A stretch of 64,000 nt of DNA from Streptomyces dengpaensis (GTDB taxonomy: Bacteria; Actinomycetota; Actinomycetes; Streptomycetales; Streptomycetaceae). Position numbers and translations under genes: made by a program. Under the pieces are notes generated by a model. The model was not told the origin of the DNA. It worked only from the letters and a program-made list of their open reading frames with translations, and searched no databases. Shown piece by piece: positions 51,758-63,097 of the stretch. The stretch lies in assembly GCF_002946835.1 (NCBI RefSeq), contig NZ_CP026652.1:2108001-2172000 (forward strand), in the 5' to 3' direction. Positions within the stretch are counted from its first letter, which is position 1. Every line of letters begins with the position of its first letter.

Positions 51758-53110
51758 CTACGTCGCCGGCGTCACCGCGCTGACGTGCGGTTCCTGGTCA
51801 TCGAGGAACTCGACCAGGGCCAGGGCCAGCAGCGCACCCAGCGCGATCCAGAGGGTGACGGCGCCGGTGGGGCGGTCCCAGGCGATCAGCGTGGCGGCCG
51901 CGACGGCGACCACCGTCCAGTTCAGCCAGGGCTTGGCCCGGTGCACCCAGCCTCCGATCGGTCCGGGGCCGGGGCCTGCCGCCGTGCGTACGGCGCCGAT
52001 GCCACCGGTCCAGGCGGCCTTGACCCGGGAGGCCGCCCGGCCGTCGCCGGTCAGCCAGGCCGCGAGCGCCACAACGACGCCGAGGGTGATCACCATGCGT
52101 ACGGTCGTCCGCAGACTGCGCACCAGCGCGTCGTAGACGGACGCCGCGGCGGGCTGGGAGACCTCGGCCGGCAGGACGTCGAGGTACAGCGCGCGGAAGA
52201 TCCAGAGCGCCAGTCCGAGGAGCGCGGCACCGGCCGCCACGGCGAGGGCGGCCGCGACGAGGGCACGGCGTCTGCGTACGGCGGTGAGCACACCCGCCGC
52301 CGCGAGCACCAGGGCCACCAACGGCAGCCAGAACCCCAGGATTTGCAGCAGCCGGAAGCCCCTCTTCGCCTTTCCGATGGATTTCGAGGTCATGACCGTG
52401 AAGTTGGTGTGCACCGCGGGGATCTTGGCCGCCACCGTCAGTCCGCGGTCGACGAGCGCCTGTTTGACCCGGTCGATGACGGGAGCGAGATCGATGACGA
52501 CGGCGTCGTCGGTGAGTTTCACCGCTCCTCCGCCGCTGCCGGTCAACGCCTTGTCGACGGTGGCGTGAACGCTCCGGTTCAGCTGGGTCCACAGGGTGGC
52601 GAACGCGTCGCTGCTGACGAACCTCTCCGCCGTGCTGTGCACGAAACCGCTCAGTCCGGAGGTGAGCGGGCCGCTCAACAGGTCAAGGGCCTTGGCCAGC
52701 CTCGGCCGGTCGGCGGGCTCGACGGACTCGAGCAGCGCCTTCACATCGAGACGCTTCATGAGCGCGTCGGTCACGCGGTTGGCGACGGCGGCCTGGACGT
52801 CCGGGTCGGAAGCGAGGGGCGCGACCGTCGCCACGTACCGGTCGGTGTCCCCGATCTCGTCGCTCGCCCAGACCCCGACGGCGCTCAGCGGCGTGAGCAC
52901 GGCGGCGAGGAGGATCAGCAGGGCGGCGAAGAGCGACCGCAGACGGTGGTGCTCGCGGGCCACGGCGCCACGCCGTTCCAACTCCGCGACCCGGACCCGT
53001 AGATCGGCGAGTTCCCGCTGCGGGTCCCCGTCGGCGGCCTTGTCCGCGGCCTTGTCCGCGGCCTTGTCCATGCCCTCGTCCGCGCCCTTGTCCGCGTCCC
53101 GGCCCGTCAT
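51758..53110 (-). CDS. integral membrane protein of unknown function
   Basis: A 450-residue actinobacterial membrane protein. An N-terminal segment with DKAADKAADKAAD repeats and a short heptad-like stretch (LADLRVRVAELERR) precedes one transmembrane helix (FAALLILLAAVLTPLSAVGVW). A large extracytoplasmic region of about 200 residues with alternating helices follows, then four or five membrane segments. No catalytic motif is seen. ATG 53110 overlaps the stop of a 35-codon ORF (ATGA). Function unknown. Confidence 0.8.
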   Translation of the reverse strand: MTGRDADKGADEGMDKAADKAADKAADGDPQRELADLRVRVAELERRGAVAREHHRLRSLFAALLILLAAVLTPLSAVGVWASDEIGDTDRYVATVAPLASDPDVQAAVANRVTDALMKRLDVKALLESVEPADRPRLAKALDLLSGPLTSGLSGFVHSTAERFVSSDAFATLWTQLNRSVHATVDKALTGSGGGAVKLTDDAVVIDLAPVIDRVKQALVDRGLTVAAKIPAVHTNFTVMTSKSIGKAKRGFRLLQILGFWLPLVALVLAAAGVLTAVRRRRALVAAALAVAAGAALLGLALWIFRALYLDVLPAEVSQPAAASVYDALVRSLRTTVRMVITLGVVVALAAWLTGDGRAASRVKAAWTGGIGAVRTAAGPGPGPIGGWVHRAKPWLNWTVVAVAAATLIAWDRPTGAVTLWIALGALLALALVEFLDDQEPHVSAVTPAT

Positions 53111-53214
53111 GCGACCGCACCGCCGATCACATCGCCGAGGGCGAGGCCGGCGTTCGACGGGTCGGCGACGGCGACGGCCGTACGGCGTGCGGTGTCCGAC
53201 GTGGGAACGGCCAT
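53107..53214 (-). CDS. 35-residue ORF translationally coupled to the membrane protein
   Basis: ATG 53214 is preceded by AAGGAG at 6-nt spacing, the best ribosome site of the neighbourhood. The ORF (MAVPTSDTARRTAVAVADPS followed by 15 more, ending IGGAVA) stops at 53107-53109, overlapping the ATG of the membrane protein gene (ATGA). It is too short for ordinary gene callers. It has no Cys and no signal peptide. It may be a real small protein or a leader peptide that couples translation. Confidence 0.65.
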   Translation of the reverse strand: MAVPTSDTARRTAVAVADPSNAGLALGDVIGGAVA

Positions 53215-53269
53215 GACAGGCTCCTTGCACAACTACGGGAACGCGAGGGCGGGGACGCCGGGGCGGCGG

Positions 53270-53821
53270 TCAGGCCCGCGCGGCGACCGGCCTGTACGTG
53301 GCGAGCGCCCAGATCACGAAGAAGTCGACGGCGATCACGATGAAGGACCAGAGGGGCGCGTAGGGCAGGAAGAGAAACTGGGCGATCATGCTCAGCGCCG
53401 CGATCACGATGCCGGTGACGCGTGCCCACTCGGCGTCCTTGAGGATGCCCCAGCCGGTGGCGATGGCGACGGCGCCGAGGATCACCAGGATCCAGCCCCA
53501 GCCGGTGAGGTTGATCCGGTACATATAGCCGTCCACGCTTGCGTACATGGCGTCCTCGGCGATGGCGGCGATGCCCTGGAGAACGGCGAGGATGCCGTTC
53601 ACCACCATGAGGATGCCCGCGAAGAAGGCGCCTCCGGCCGCCCAGGCGTTCTGGCCCCCCGACGGAACTCCGGAGCCCGGCGCTCCCGTACCGGTGGTGC
53701 GCGAAGGGTCCCCGGTGGTGCGCGCCGGGTCCCCGGTGGTGCGCGCCGGGTCCCCGGCCGTGTGCGACGGGTCCCCTGTGGCATGCGGAGTGCCCGACGG
53801 CTGCGAGGCATCCTGGCTCAT
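53270..53821 (-). CDS. small four-TM membrane protein (DUF7144-like)
   Basis: A 183-residue protein. Residues 1-58 are a low-complexity Thr-Gly-Asp-Pro repeat (GDPARTTGDPARTTGDPSRT), coded by tandem 18-bp units at about 53691-53762. Then four membrane helices follow (GGAFFAGILMVVNGILAVLQ; GWGWILVILGAVAIATGWGI; VTGIVIAALSMIAQFLFLPY; WSFIVIAVDFFVIWALATY). The pattern with YxxxxLTGWGW matches the actinobacterial DUF7144 group (memory). Function unknown. Confidence 0.8.
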   Translation of the reverse strand: MSQDASQPSGTPHATGDPSHTAGDPARTTGDPARTTGDPSRTTGTGAPGSGVPSGGQNAWAAGGAFFAGILMVVNGILAVLQGIAAIAEDAMYASVDGYMYRINLTGWGWILVILGAVAIATGWGILKDAEWARVTGIVIAALSMIAQFLFLPYAPLWSFIVIAVDFFVIWALATYRPVAARA

Positions 53822-53995
53822 GATCGCCCCCTGCGTGGTGTCGGCGGGTTCGCGCCCGGTGCGGTGAACGCCGAGGCGACAGGCGTCTTCGAGCCTCCAT
53901 TCCGGCCCACCGCTCCGCCACGCGACCTCGACCGATCGGGTGACGGCGGTCCGGGCTCCGGAACCACGTCCGGCGACACGACGCGCCCCGCGCGG

Positions 53996-54676
53996 TCAGG
54001 AGCAGCAGTCACAACCTCCGCCGCAGGAGGGGACGTCCGCCGATGGGGCGCAGCACCCCTCGCCCCGCCACGCGTCGCGCCCCTCCTTCACCGCGACTCC
54101 GGCGATGACCAGGGCGGCGACGGGGTCGGCCCACGTCCAGCCGAACGCGGCGTTCGCCGCCAGGCCGGCCAGCAGCACGGCCGACAGATAGGTGCACAGC
54201 AGGGTCTGCCGGGAGTCCGCGACGGCGGAGGCGGAGCCGAGTTCGCGCCCGGTCCGGCGCTGGGCCGCGGACAGGACGGGCATCACGAACAGCGAAACGG
54301 CAGCCAGGCCGATGCCGACGAAGGAGCGGTCCGCGTCCCCGGCGCCCGCGATGGTCCGTACGGCGTCCACCGTGACGTAGGTGGCGAGCGCGTAGAACGA
54401 CATCGCGATGATCCGCAGCGCCCTGCGTTCACGCGCCTCGCGCACGGCGTGGTCGCCGGCGGAGAACTGCCAGGCCACGGCCGCCGCCGAGGACACCTCG
54501 ATGACGGAGTCGAGGCCGAAGCCGATGAGCGCCGTGGAGGAGGCGGCGGCCCCGGCGGTCAGGGCGACGGCGGCCTCGACGACGTTGTACGCGATGGTCG
54601 CGCCGACCAGGAGGCGTATGCGCCGGGCGAGCAGGTCACGGCGGACCGTGGACAGTCCGGGAGATGCGCCGGCCAT
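53996..54676 (-). CDS. cation diffusion facilitator-type metal transporter
   Basis: A 226-residue member of the CDF-like cation transporters, with about six membrane segments (RIRLLVGATIAYNVVEAAVAL; ASSTALIGFGLDSVIEVSSA; FVGIGLAAVSLFVMPVLSAA; ADSRQTLLCTYLSAVLLAGL). The HxxxD-type metal positions of classical CDFs appear as GFGLDS and ADSRQ. It ends in a Cys-rich tail (CCAPSADVPSCGGGCDCCS) that could bind metal. Its ATG overlaps the ArsR stop (TGATG), so repressor and transporter form one operon for efflux of Zn, Cd or similar. Confidence 0.9.
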   Translation of the reverse strand: MAGASPGLSTVRRDLLARRIRLLVGATIAYNVVEAAVALTAGAAASSTALIGFGLDSVIEVSSAAAVAWQFSAGDHAVREARERRALRIIAMSFYALATYVTVDAVRTIAGAGDADRSFVGIGLAAVSLFVMPVLSAAQRRTGRELGSASAVADSRQTLLCTYLSAVLLAGLAANAAFGWTWADPVAALVIAGVAVKEGRDAWRGEGCCAPSADVPSCGGGCDCCS

Positions 54677-55011
54677 CAGCAGCAGCCCTTCTCCTCGGCG
54701 TCCGCGCACGTACGGTCCGCCTCCACGGCGACCACGGCCGTGCGCAGATCGTCCAGCGCGTGTCCGAGCCGCGGGTCGGCGAGCTCGTAGCGCGTACGGC
54801 GGCCCACCGGTACGGCCACGACCAGGCCGCAGTCCCGCAGGCAGGCCAGGTGGTTGGAGAGCCGCGTCCGCGAGATGCCCAGCGCGTCCGCCAGATCGGA
54901 CGGGTGGGCCGGCGCCTCGCGCAGGGCGAGCAGCAGCCGGCAGCGAATCGGATCGGCGAGGGCCCGGCCGAAGCGGGCCAGGACCTCGATCTCGGAGGCG
55001 AGTGTCAGCAC
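54676..55011 (-). CDS. ArsR/SmtB-family metal-responsive repressor
   Basis: A 111-residue winged-helix repressor: LARFGRALADPIRCRLLLAL, the recognition helix DLADALGISRTRLSNHLACLRD, then GLVVAVPVGRRTRYELADP. Metal ligands could include the Cys in RCRLLL, the Cys in LACLRDC and the C-terminal CADAEEKGCC, similar to CmtR-type Cd/Pb sensors. GTG 55011 follows GGGGG; ATG 55035 would add eight residues. It is the first gene of the operon with the CDF transporter. Confidence 0.9.
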   Translation of the reverse strand: MLTLASEIEVLARFGRALADPIRCRLLLALREAPAHPSDLADALGISRTRLSNHLACLRDCGLVVAVPVGRRTRYELADPRLGHALDDLRTAVVAVEADRTCADAEEKGCC

Positions 55012-55020
55012 ACCCCCAAC

Positions 55021-55036
55021 GATACATGGATACATG
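55021..55036. promoter_or_regulatory. GATACATG direct repeat, probable ArsR site
   Basis: GATACATG is repeated twice head to tail (55021-55028 and 55029-55036) 10 bp upstream of the ArsR start; read across, CATG-GATA-CATG is also partly palindromic. Position and AT-richness fit a self-binding site of the repressor. Confidence 0.5.
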
Positions 55037-55350
55037 AATTCAGGAGATCGTGAAGCATCCGGACACCCCTGCCCTGACGAAGCACTGGTGAGGGCTCCGC
55101 AGGACGCCAACCGGAACCGGAAACTGAACGAGGCGAAGGAACAACCCCGCAGCGAACTCGCCTGCGCACAACCACTCGTCGGCGGACCACACTTCAGGCA
55201 TGGATGGGTGTCGACTCGTCGGCGAGCATGGACGTGCGAGCGCTCGGGCGGCGGCTTCTTGGCCGGCATCGCCGGTGGCCGGACAGAAGGTGAGGCCGAG
55301 TTCGTCGAGACTCGGATCACTTTCATCTGACACGCACTGGACGACATACC

Positions 55351-55358
55351 GACTAGTC
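55351..55358 (+). promoter_or_regulatory. GACTAGTC palindrome before the phosphotransferase/acyl-CoA dehydrogenase operon
   Basis: The gap 55037-55405 (369 bp) shows no credible gene. Near its end, TACCGACTAGTCAGCA has the perfect core GACTAGTC, 48 bp before ATG 55406. ACCGACTAGTCGGT-like sites are typical for TetR-family regulators of fatty-acid genes in actinomycetes (recalled). No TetR gene is adjacent. Confidence 0.5.
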
Positions 55359-55405
55359 AGCATGATTGCCGGGAGCCCGATGTCCCTTCGTTCTCAGGAG
55401 CACCG

Positions 55406-56440
55406 ATGAGCCCCGACCACCCGCCCGGACTCGACCTCGACCGGCTGCGCGGCCTGCTCGACCGCGAGCGGCCCGGTCTCGCACAGGGTCCCCTGACCGG
55501 CCGGCTGATCGAGGGCGGACGGTCGAACCTCACCTACACGGTGTCCGACGGCACCTCGCGCTGGGTCGTACGACGCCCCCCGCTCGGCCATGTGCTGGCC
55601 ACCGCGCACGACATGAAGCGCGAGCACCGCGTGATCAGCGCCCTGTACCCGACGGATGTCCCGGTGCCGCGGCCGGTGCTGCTGTGCGAGGACGACGACG
55701 TGCTCGGGGCGTCCTTCTACGTCATGGAGTTCGTCGAGGGCACGCCGTACCGCACCGCCGACGAGCTCGCCCCGCTCGGCCCGGAGCGCACCCGGGGCGC
55801 GGTGCTGTCGCTGGTGGACACCCTGGTCGAACTGCACTCGGTGGACCCGGCCGAGGTGGGCCTCGCGGACTTCGGGCGGCCCGAGGGCTTCCTCGACCGG
55901 CAACTGCGCCGCTGGGGAAAGCAGTTGGACGCGTCCAGGAATCGTGAGCTCACGGGTATCGACGAGTTGCACGCGGCCTTGGGACGCGCGCTTCCGCACT
56001 CCCCCGCGCCCACCGTCGTCCACGGCGACTACCGGCTCGACAACGTCCTGATCGGCGACCACGACCAGATCAAGGCGATCCTCGACTGGGAGATGTCCAC
56101 GCTCGGCGATCCGCTGACCGACCTGGGACTGCTGGTGATGTACAGCACGCCGCTCGGCATGCCCCACTCGCCGGTCTCCACCACCGCCGAGGCCCCCGGC
56201 CACCCGACACCGGCCGAGCTGATCGAACGGTACGCCGCCCGCTCGGGGCGCGACGTCTCCGCGGTCTCCTGGTACACGGCGTTCGCCTGGTTCAAGCTCG
56301 CCGTGATCCTCGAGGGCATCCACTACCGCTACACCCTGGGCCAGACGGTCGGCCGCGGTTTCGACCGCATCGGCGACCTGGTCCCGGTCTTCATCGAGCA
56401 CGGTCTGAGCATGCTCCACACAGGTCTCCAGGAAGGCTGA
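55406..56440 (+). CDS. phosphotransferase family protein (APH/ACAD10-like)
   Basis: A 344-residue aminoglycoside-phosphotransferase-fold kinase. It has LIEGGRSNLTYTVSDG, VVRRPPLGHVLATAHDMKRE, the catalytic loop VVHGDYRLDNVLIG and the metal-binding ILDWEMSTLGDPLTDLG. It lies 5 bp before an acyl-CoA dehydrogenase gene. The same two domains are fused in eukaryotic ACAD10/11, which oxidise 4-hydroxy acyl-CoAs after phosphorylation, so this pair probably does a related job. It is not a drug-resistance gene on this evidence. Confidence 0.92.
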   Translation: MSPDHPPGLDLDRLRGLLDRERPGLAQGPLTGRLIEGGRSNLTYTVSDGTSRWVVRRPPLGHVLATAHDMKREHRVISALYPTDVPVPRPVLLCEDDDVLGASFYVMEFVEGTPYRTADELAPLGPERTRGAVLSLVDTLVELHSVDPAEVGLADFGRPEGFLDRQLRRWGKQLDASRNRELTGIDELHAALGRALPHSPAPTVVHGDYRLDNVLIGDHDQIKAILDWEMSTLGDPLTDLGLLVMYSTPLGMPHSPVSTTAEAPGHPTPAELIERYAARSGRDVSAVSWYTAFAWFKLAVILEGIHYRYTLGQTVGRGFDRIGDLVPVFIEHGLSMLHTGLQEG

Positions 56441-56445
56441 CTGCC

Positions 56446-57660
<1,215 letters not shown>

Positions 57661-57665
57661 GCGGC

Positions 57666-57695
57666 GCTGGTGAGGAGCCGTCGCTCCTCACCAGC
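57666..57695 (+). terminator. 12-bp perfect hairpin after the acyl-CoA dehydrogenase gene
   Basis: GCTGGTGAGGAG (57666-57677) and CTCCTCACCAGC (57684-57695) are perfect complements around CCGTCG, 5 bp past the stop. It is a strong rho-independent-type stem without a T-run. Its right arm is also the beginning of the downstream repeat array. Confidence 0.75.
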
Positions 57696-57821
57696 CCACA
57701 ATCGCCCAGCGCCGGGCACTCCTCACCAGCCCACAATCGAGCCGCGCCGGGCACTCCACCAGCCCTCAATCGAGCCGCGCCGGACACTCCTCACCAGCCC
57801 TCAATCGCTCAGCGCCGGGCA
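57684..57821 (+). repeat. four tandem copies of a ~35-bp REP-like unit
   Basis: Units at 57684-57718, 57719-57753, 57754-57786 and 57787-57821 share CTCCTCACCAGCCC(A/T)CAATCG (first 14 bases most conserved) followed by (A/C)(G/C)C(C/G)(A/C)GCGCCGG(G/A)CA. The CAATCG...CGCCGG core resembles the abundant Streptomyces intergenic palindromes with TCAATCGCCGGA. The third unit is 2 bp shorter. Confidence 0.8.
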
Positions 57822-57845
57822 ACGGCGCGACGTACGATTTCGCGT

Positions 57846-58295
<450 letters not shown>

Positions 58296-58300
58296 AAGCC

Positions 58301-58711
58301 ATGGACATCACCATTCACGCAAGCTTCCTCCCGCACGACGACCCGGACGCCTCCCTGGCCTTCTATCGCGACACCCTCGGCTTCGAGGTCCGCAACGACG
58401 TGGGAACCGGCAAGATGCGCTGGATCACGGTCGGCCCCGTCGACCAGCCCGGCACCAACATCGTCCTGGCTCCGCCGGCCGCCGACCCCGGCATCACCGA
58501 CGACGAGCGCCGCACCATCGCCGAGATGATGGCCAAGGGCACCTACGGCTGGATCCTCCTGGCCACCAAGGACGTCGACAGCACCTTCGAGCAGGTGCAG
58601 GCCGGCAGCGCCGAGGTCGTCCAGGAGCCGACCGACCAGCCGTACGGCGTGCGCGACTGCGCCTTCCGCGATCCCGCGGGCAACCTGATCCGCATCCAGG
58701 AGAAGCGCTGA
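58301..58711 (+). CDS. VOC-family (glyoxalase/bleomycin-resistance fold) protein
   Basis: A 136-residue protein with two beta-alpha-beta3 modules: MDITIHASFLPHDDPDASLAFYRDTLGFEV and the second with ATKDVDSTFEQVQ, ending DCAFRDPAGNLIRIQEKR (metal-ligand Glu region). It could be a dioxygenase, lyase or drug-binding protein; the substrate is unknown. ATG 58301 lies 7 nt after TAGCGT (58288-58293) without a ribosome site, suggesting a leaderless mRNA; GTG 58292 is the alternative start. It follows the AraC gene by 5 bp. Confidence 0.9.
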   Translation: MDITIHASFLPHDDPDASLAFYRDTLGFEVRNDVGTGKMRWITVGPVDQPGTNIVLAPPAADPGITDDERRTIAEMMAKGTYGWILLATKDVDSTFEQVQAGSAEVVQEPTDQPYGVRDCAFRDPAGNLIRIQEKR

Positions 58712-58944
58712 GCCGTACGGCGAACGCAGCGCCGACCCGCGCGGACAGCACTGTGCAGGTGCCCCGCGCGACCCGAGCGGACGGCACCGTGCAGGAGCCC
58801 CGCGCACGACGCCGGTGGCGGCCGCCTGGTGACCGCCACCGGCCCCGAGGGCAACGTCCCCGAGCTGCTTGATGACCGAGGACTGCCGCCCCGGCTTCCG
58901 CGCTCAGCCTCGTCGCGACACCGACGCGGCCAGGCCTGGCGCGA

Positions 58945-58958
58945 GGTAACGAGTTACC
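58945..58958 (+). promoter_or_regulatory. GGTAAC-GA-GTTACC palindrome in the uvrA-like upstream region
   Basis: A perfect 6-bp-arm inverted repeat in the 505-bp gap 58712-59216, which has no gene. The palindrome is AT-rich in a GC-rich setting and lies 258 bp before the uvrA-like start, so it may be an operator. The first part of the gap has GC-rich direct repeats (CACCGTGCAGG/CACTGTGCAGG). Confidence 0.4.
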
Positions 58959-59216
58959 CGAACGCGAGCTGATGCGCGCCCGCCGCAGGTTAGTCTGACG
59001 CCTCGGCCGGGCGCGCCGCGTGGCCGGGGCCCGGGGGCGCCAGAGGCCGAAGCGGCGTGAATTGCTGGGGTTCTCGCGCCCGAGCGCGACGCGCGGCCGC
59101 GTCAGGCGGACGGGCGTCCCGGCAGACGTACTGCTCGCAGCTGCTCGGATCGAGCCAGGCGACGCCGACGGAGACCGCGAAGGCGGACCCGCCCAACAGA
59201 TGGAGATACGAAGAGC

Positions 59217-61601
<2,385 letters not shown>

Positions 61602-61846
61602 GGGAGCCCCTCGCGGACAACGTGAGACGCGCTCTGATCACCGCAATCAACCAGGGCTCACAGCGTCAAAAGAGCGTCACGAGCTGCGAGCGGGTCGAGC
61701 CCACGCCGGCCTTCGTAGGGCTCGACCTGCTGGGCACGCATGTCGGCCCATGGCGGTGCTCTGCAAGCTGCCCTGCTGCCCTCGTCGCGGTGGGGCACCG
61801 GCCGGTTCGGTCATGCCCTCCGCCGTCCCCCCGACACACACCGCTC

Positions 61847-63097
61847 TCACGACAGGTCAGACAGCAGGATGTCAAGGACCGTCTCCTCCTCTACGCGGAC
61901 GCCCAGTTCTGCGAGAGCCCGGGGCAGTTCCGAGTCCCAAGGCGCCTCCGTCGGCCGACCGGTGAGGGGTGTGCCGCCAGCGCCTGCGCGCACCGCGTCA
62001 CGGTAATCGGCGGCGGTGAAGCGCCAGGGCCGCCAGGAGACGTGGCGCATCAGGGCTGCGGCGATGCGCAACCCGCCCCAGTCGAAGTCCCCGTGGTACT
62101 GGAGTGTCGTCCCGTGCTGATGCAGGTGGCGCAGGAGGGTGAGGGCGGCGGCGGACGGCTGGCCCTGGAGGCACACGAGCGGTGCGGAGTGAGGGCCGTG
62201 GGTATCGGCCGCCGCTGCGAGCACGGCCGGGTTCTCGCAGATCCGAACGGTCGCGCCGGTCGAAGCGGGCGGACGGCGCACGAGCTGGCGCAGGGTGAGC
62301 ACGGTCGGCTCACCCGCGTCAGCCGTCCAGTCCAGGGCGGGAGTGCCGCGCAGGTTCAGTGTGAGCACGGTCGACGAGAGTTCGTCGCGGAGCAGGCCCG
62401 CCGATGCCCAGGCGTCCCGCCGCCACTGGGCGCCGGTGCCGTCCGGGTGACCGCTCAGGGCCCGGATGCCGGAGAGGGTGAGGGTGGCGAGTGCGGTTCC
62501 GTCGTCCAGGGCGTGCGCGCTGCCGAGGTGGCGGGCTGCGAAGGCGGGAAGCGACACCGACGGCTCCGCGGGCAGGGCGCGCAGGGCGGTCGCGACCTGG
62601 CCGAGGAGGTCGCGGGCCGCGGCGGGGGTGCGGGAGAGGCGACGTACCAGGCCGTCGTCCCGGAGCCGGTCGGCCCATGCGGCAAGGGCCGGGGCCTGGT
62701 CCACGAGGGCGTTGAGCGAGGTGTATGCCTCCTGCCAGGCCCGTTCCTCGGCCTCGCGGGCCGGGCCGAGCGGCACGACCGGACCGGTGAGCGCGGCCAC
62801 GGCGTCGGCCAGACCGTCGGGGCCGACGCCCGAGCGGCGCAGGAGGGCGTCCACCGCGTCGAGCCGCACGGTCAGGGACCGTCCACTGCCCGGAGCCCGA
62901 CCCAGCAGCCGCTCCGCCGCCGCCCGTTGGTCAGGGGTCGGTGTGCCGAGGGAGACCGGGCCGGTGAGCGGCTGCCCTCGTTCCAGGCGTCGGCGTGCCC
63001 GGTCGACCAGCCAGGCGAGGCCGGGATCGCCCAACAGGCGGCGTAGCCGCTGCTCGTCGACCCCGGCGGTGTCGGGTGTGGCGGGTGTCAGGTCCAC
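61847..63097 (-). CDS. jetD: Wadjet type II component JetD (TIGR02679/DUF2399 family)
   Basis: A 416-residue protein. The N-terminal two thirds match the TIGR02679 pattern (LRRLLGDPGLAWLVDRARRR; RRDAWASAGLLRDELSSTVL). The C-terminal Toprim-like nuclease region has VRICENPAVL with the catalytic Glu and LQYHGDFDWGGLRIA with the Asp-x-Asp. JetD cleaves circular DNA extruded by the SMC-like JetC complex. GTG 63097 overlaps the JetC stop by 10 bp. The gap 61602-61846 downstream has no gene. Confidence 0.9.
   Translation of the reverse strand: MDLTPATPDTAGVDEQRLRRLLGDPGLAWLVDRARRRLERGQPLTGPVSLGTPTPDQRAAAERLLGRAPGSGRSLTVRLDAVDALLRRSGVGPDGLADAVAALTGPVVPLGPAREAEERAWQEAYTSLNALVDQAPALAAWADRLRDDGLVRRLSRTPAAARDLLGQVATALRALPAEPSVSLPAFAARHLGSAHALDDGTALATLTLSGIRALSGHPDGTGAQWRRDAWASAGLLRDELSSTVLTLNLRGTPALDWTADAGEPTVLTLRQLVRRPPASTGATVRICENPAVLAAAADTHGPHSAPLVCLQGQPSAAALTLLRHLHQHGTTLQYHGDFDWGGLRIAAALMRHVSWRPWRFTAADYRDAVRAGAGGTPLTGRPTEAPWDSELPRALAELGVRVEEETVLDILLSDLS

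Noticed and set aside
55040..55363. 107-codon minus-strand ORF in the gap before the phosphotransferase gene
   Set aside because: No ribosome site, no recognisable domain, and it overlaps the probable operator and promoter.
57684..57821. Possible CRISPR array
   Set aside because: The ~35-bp units are contiguous without unique spacers, and no cas gene is in the window.
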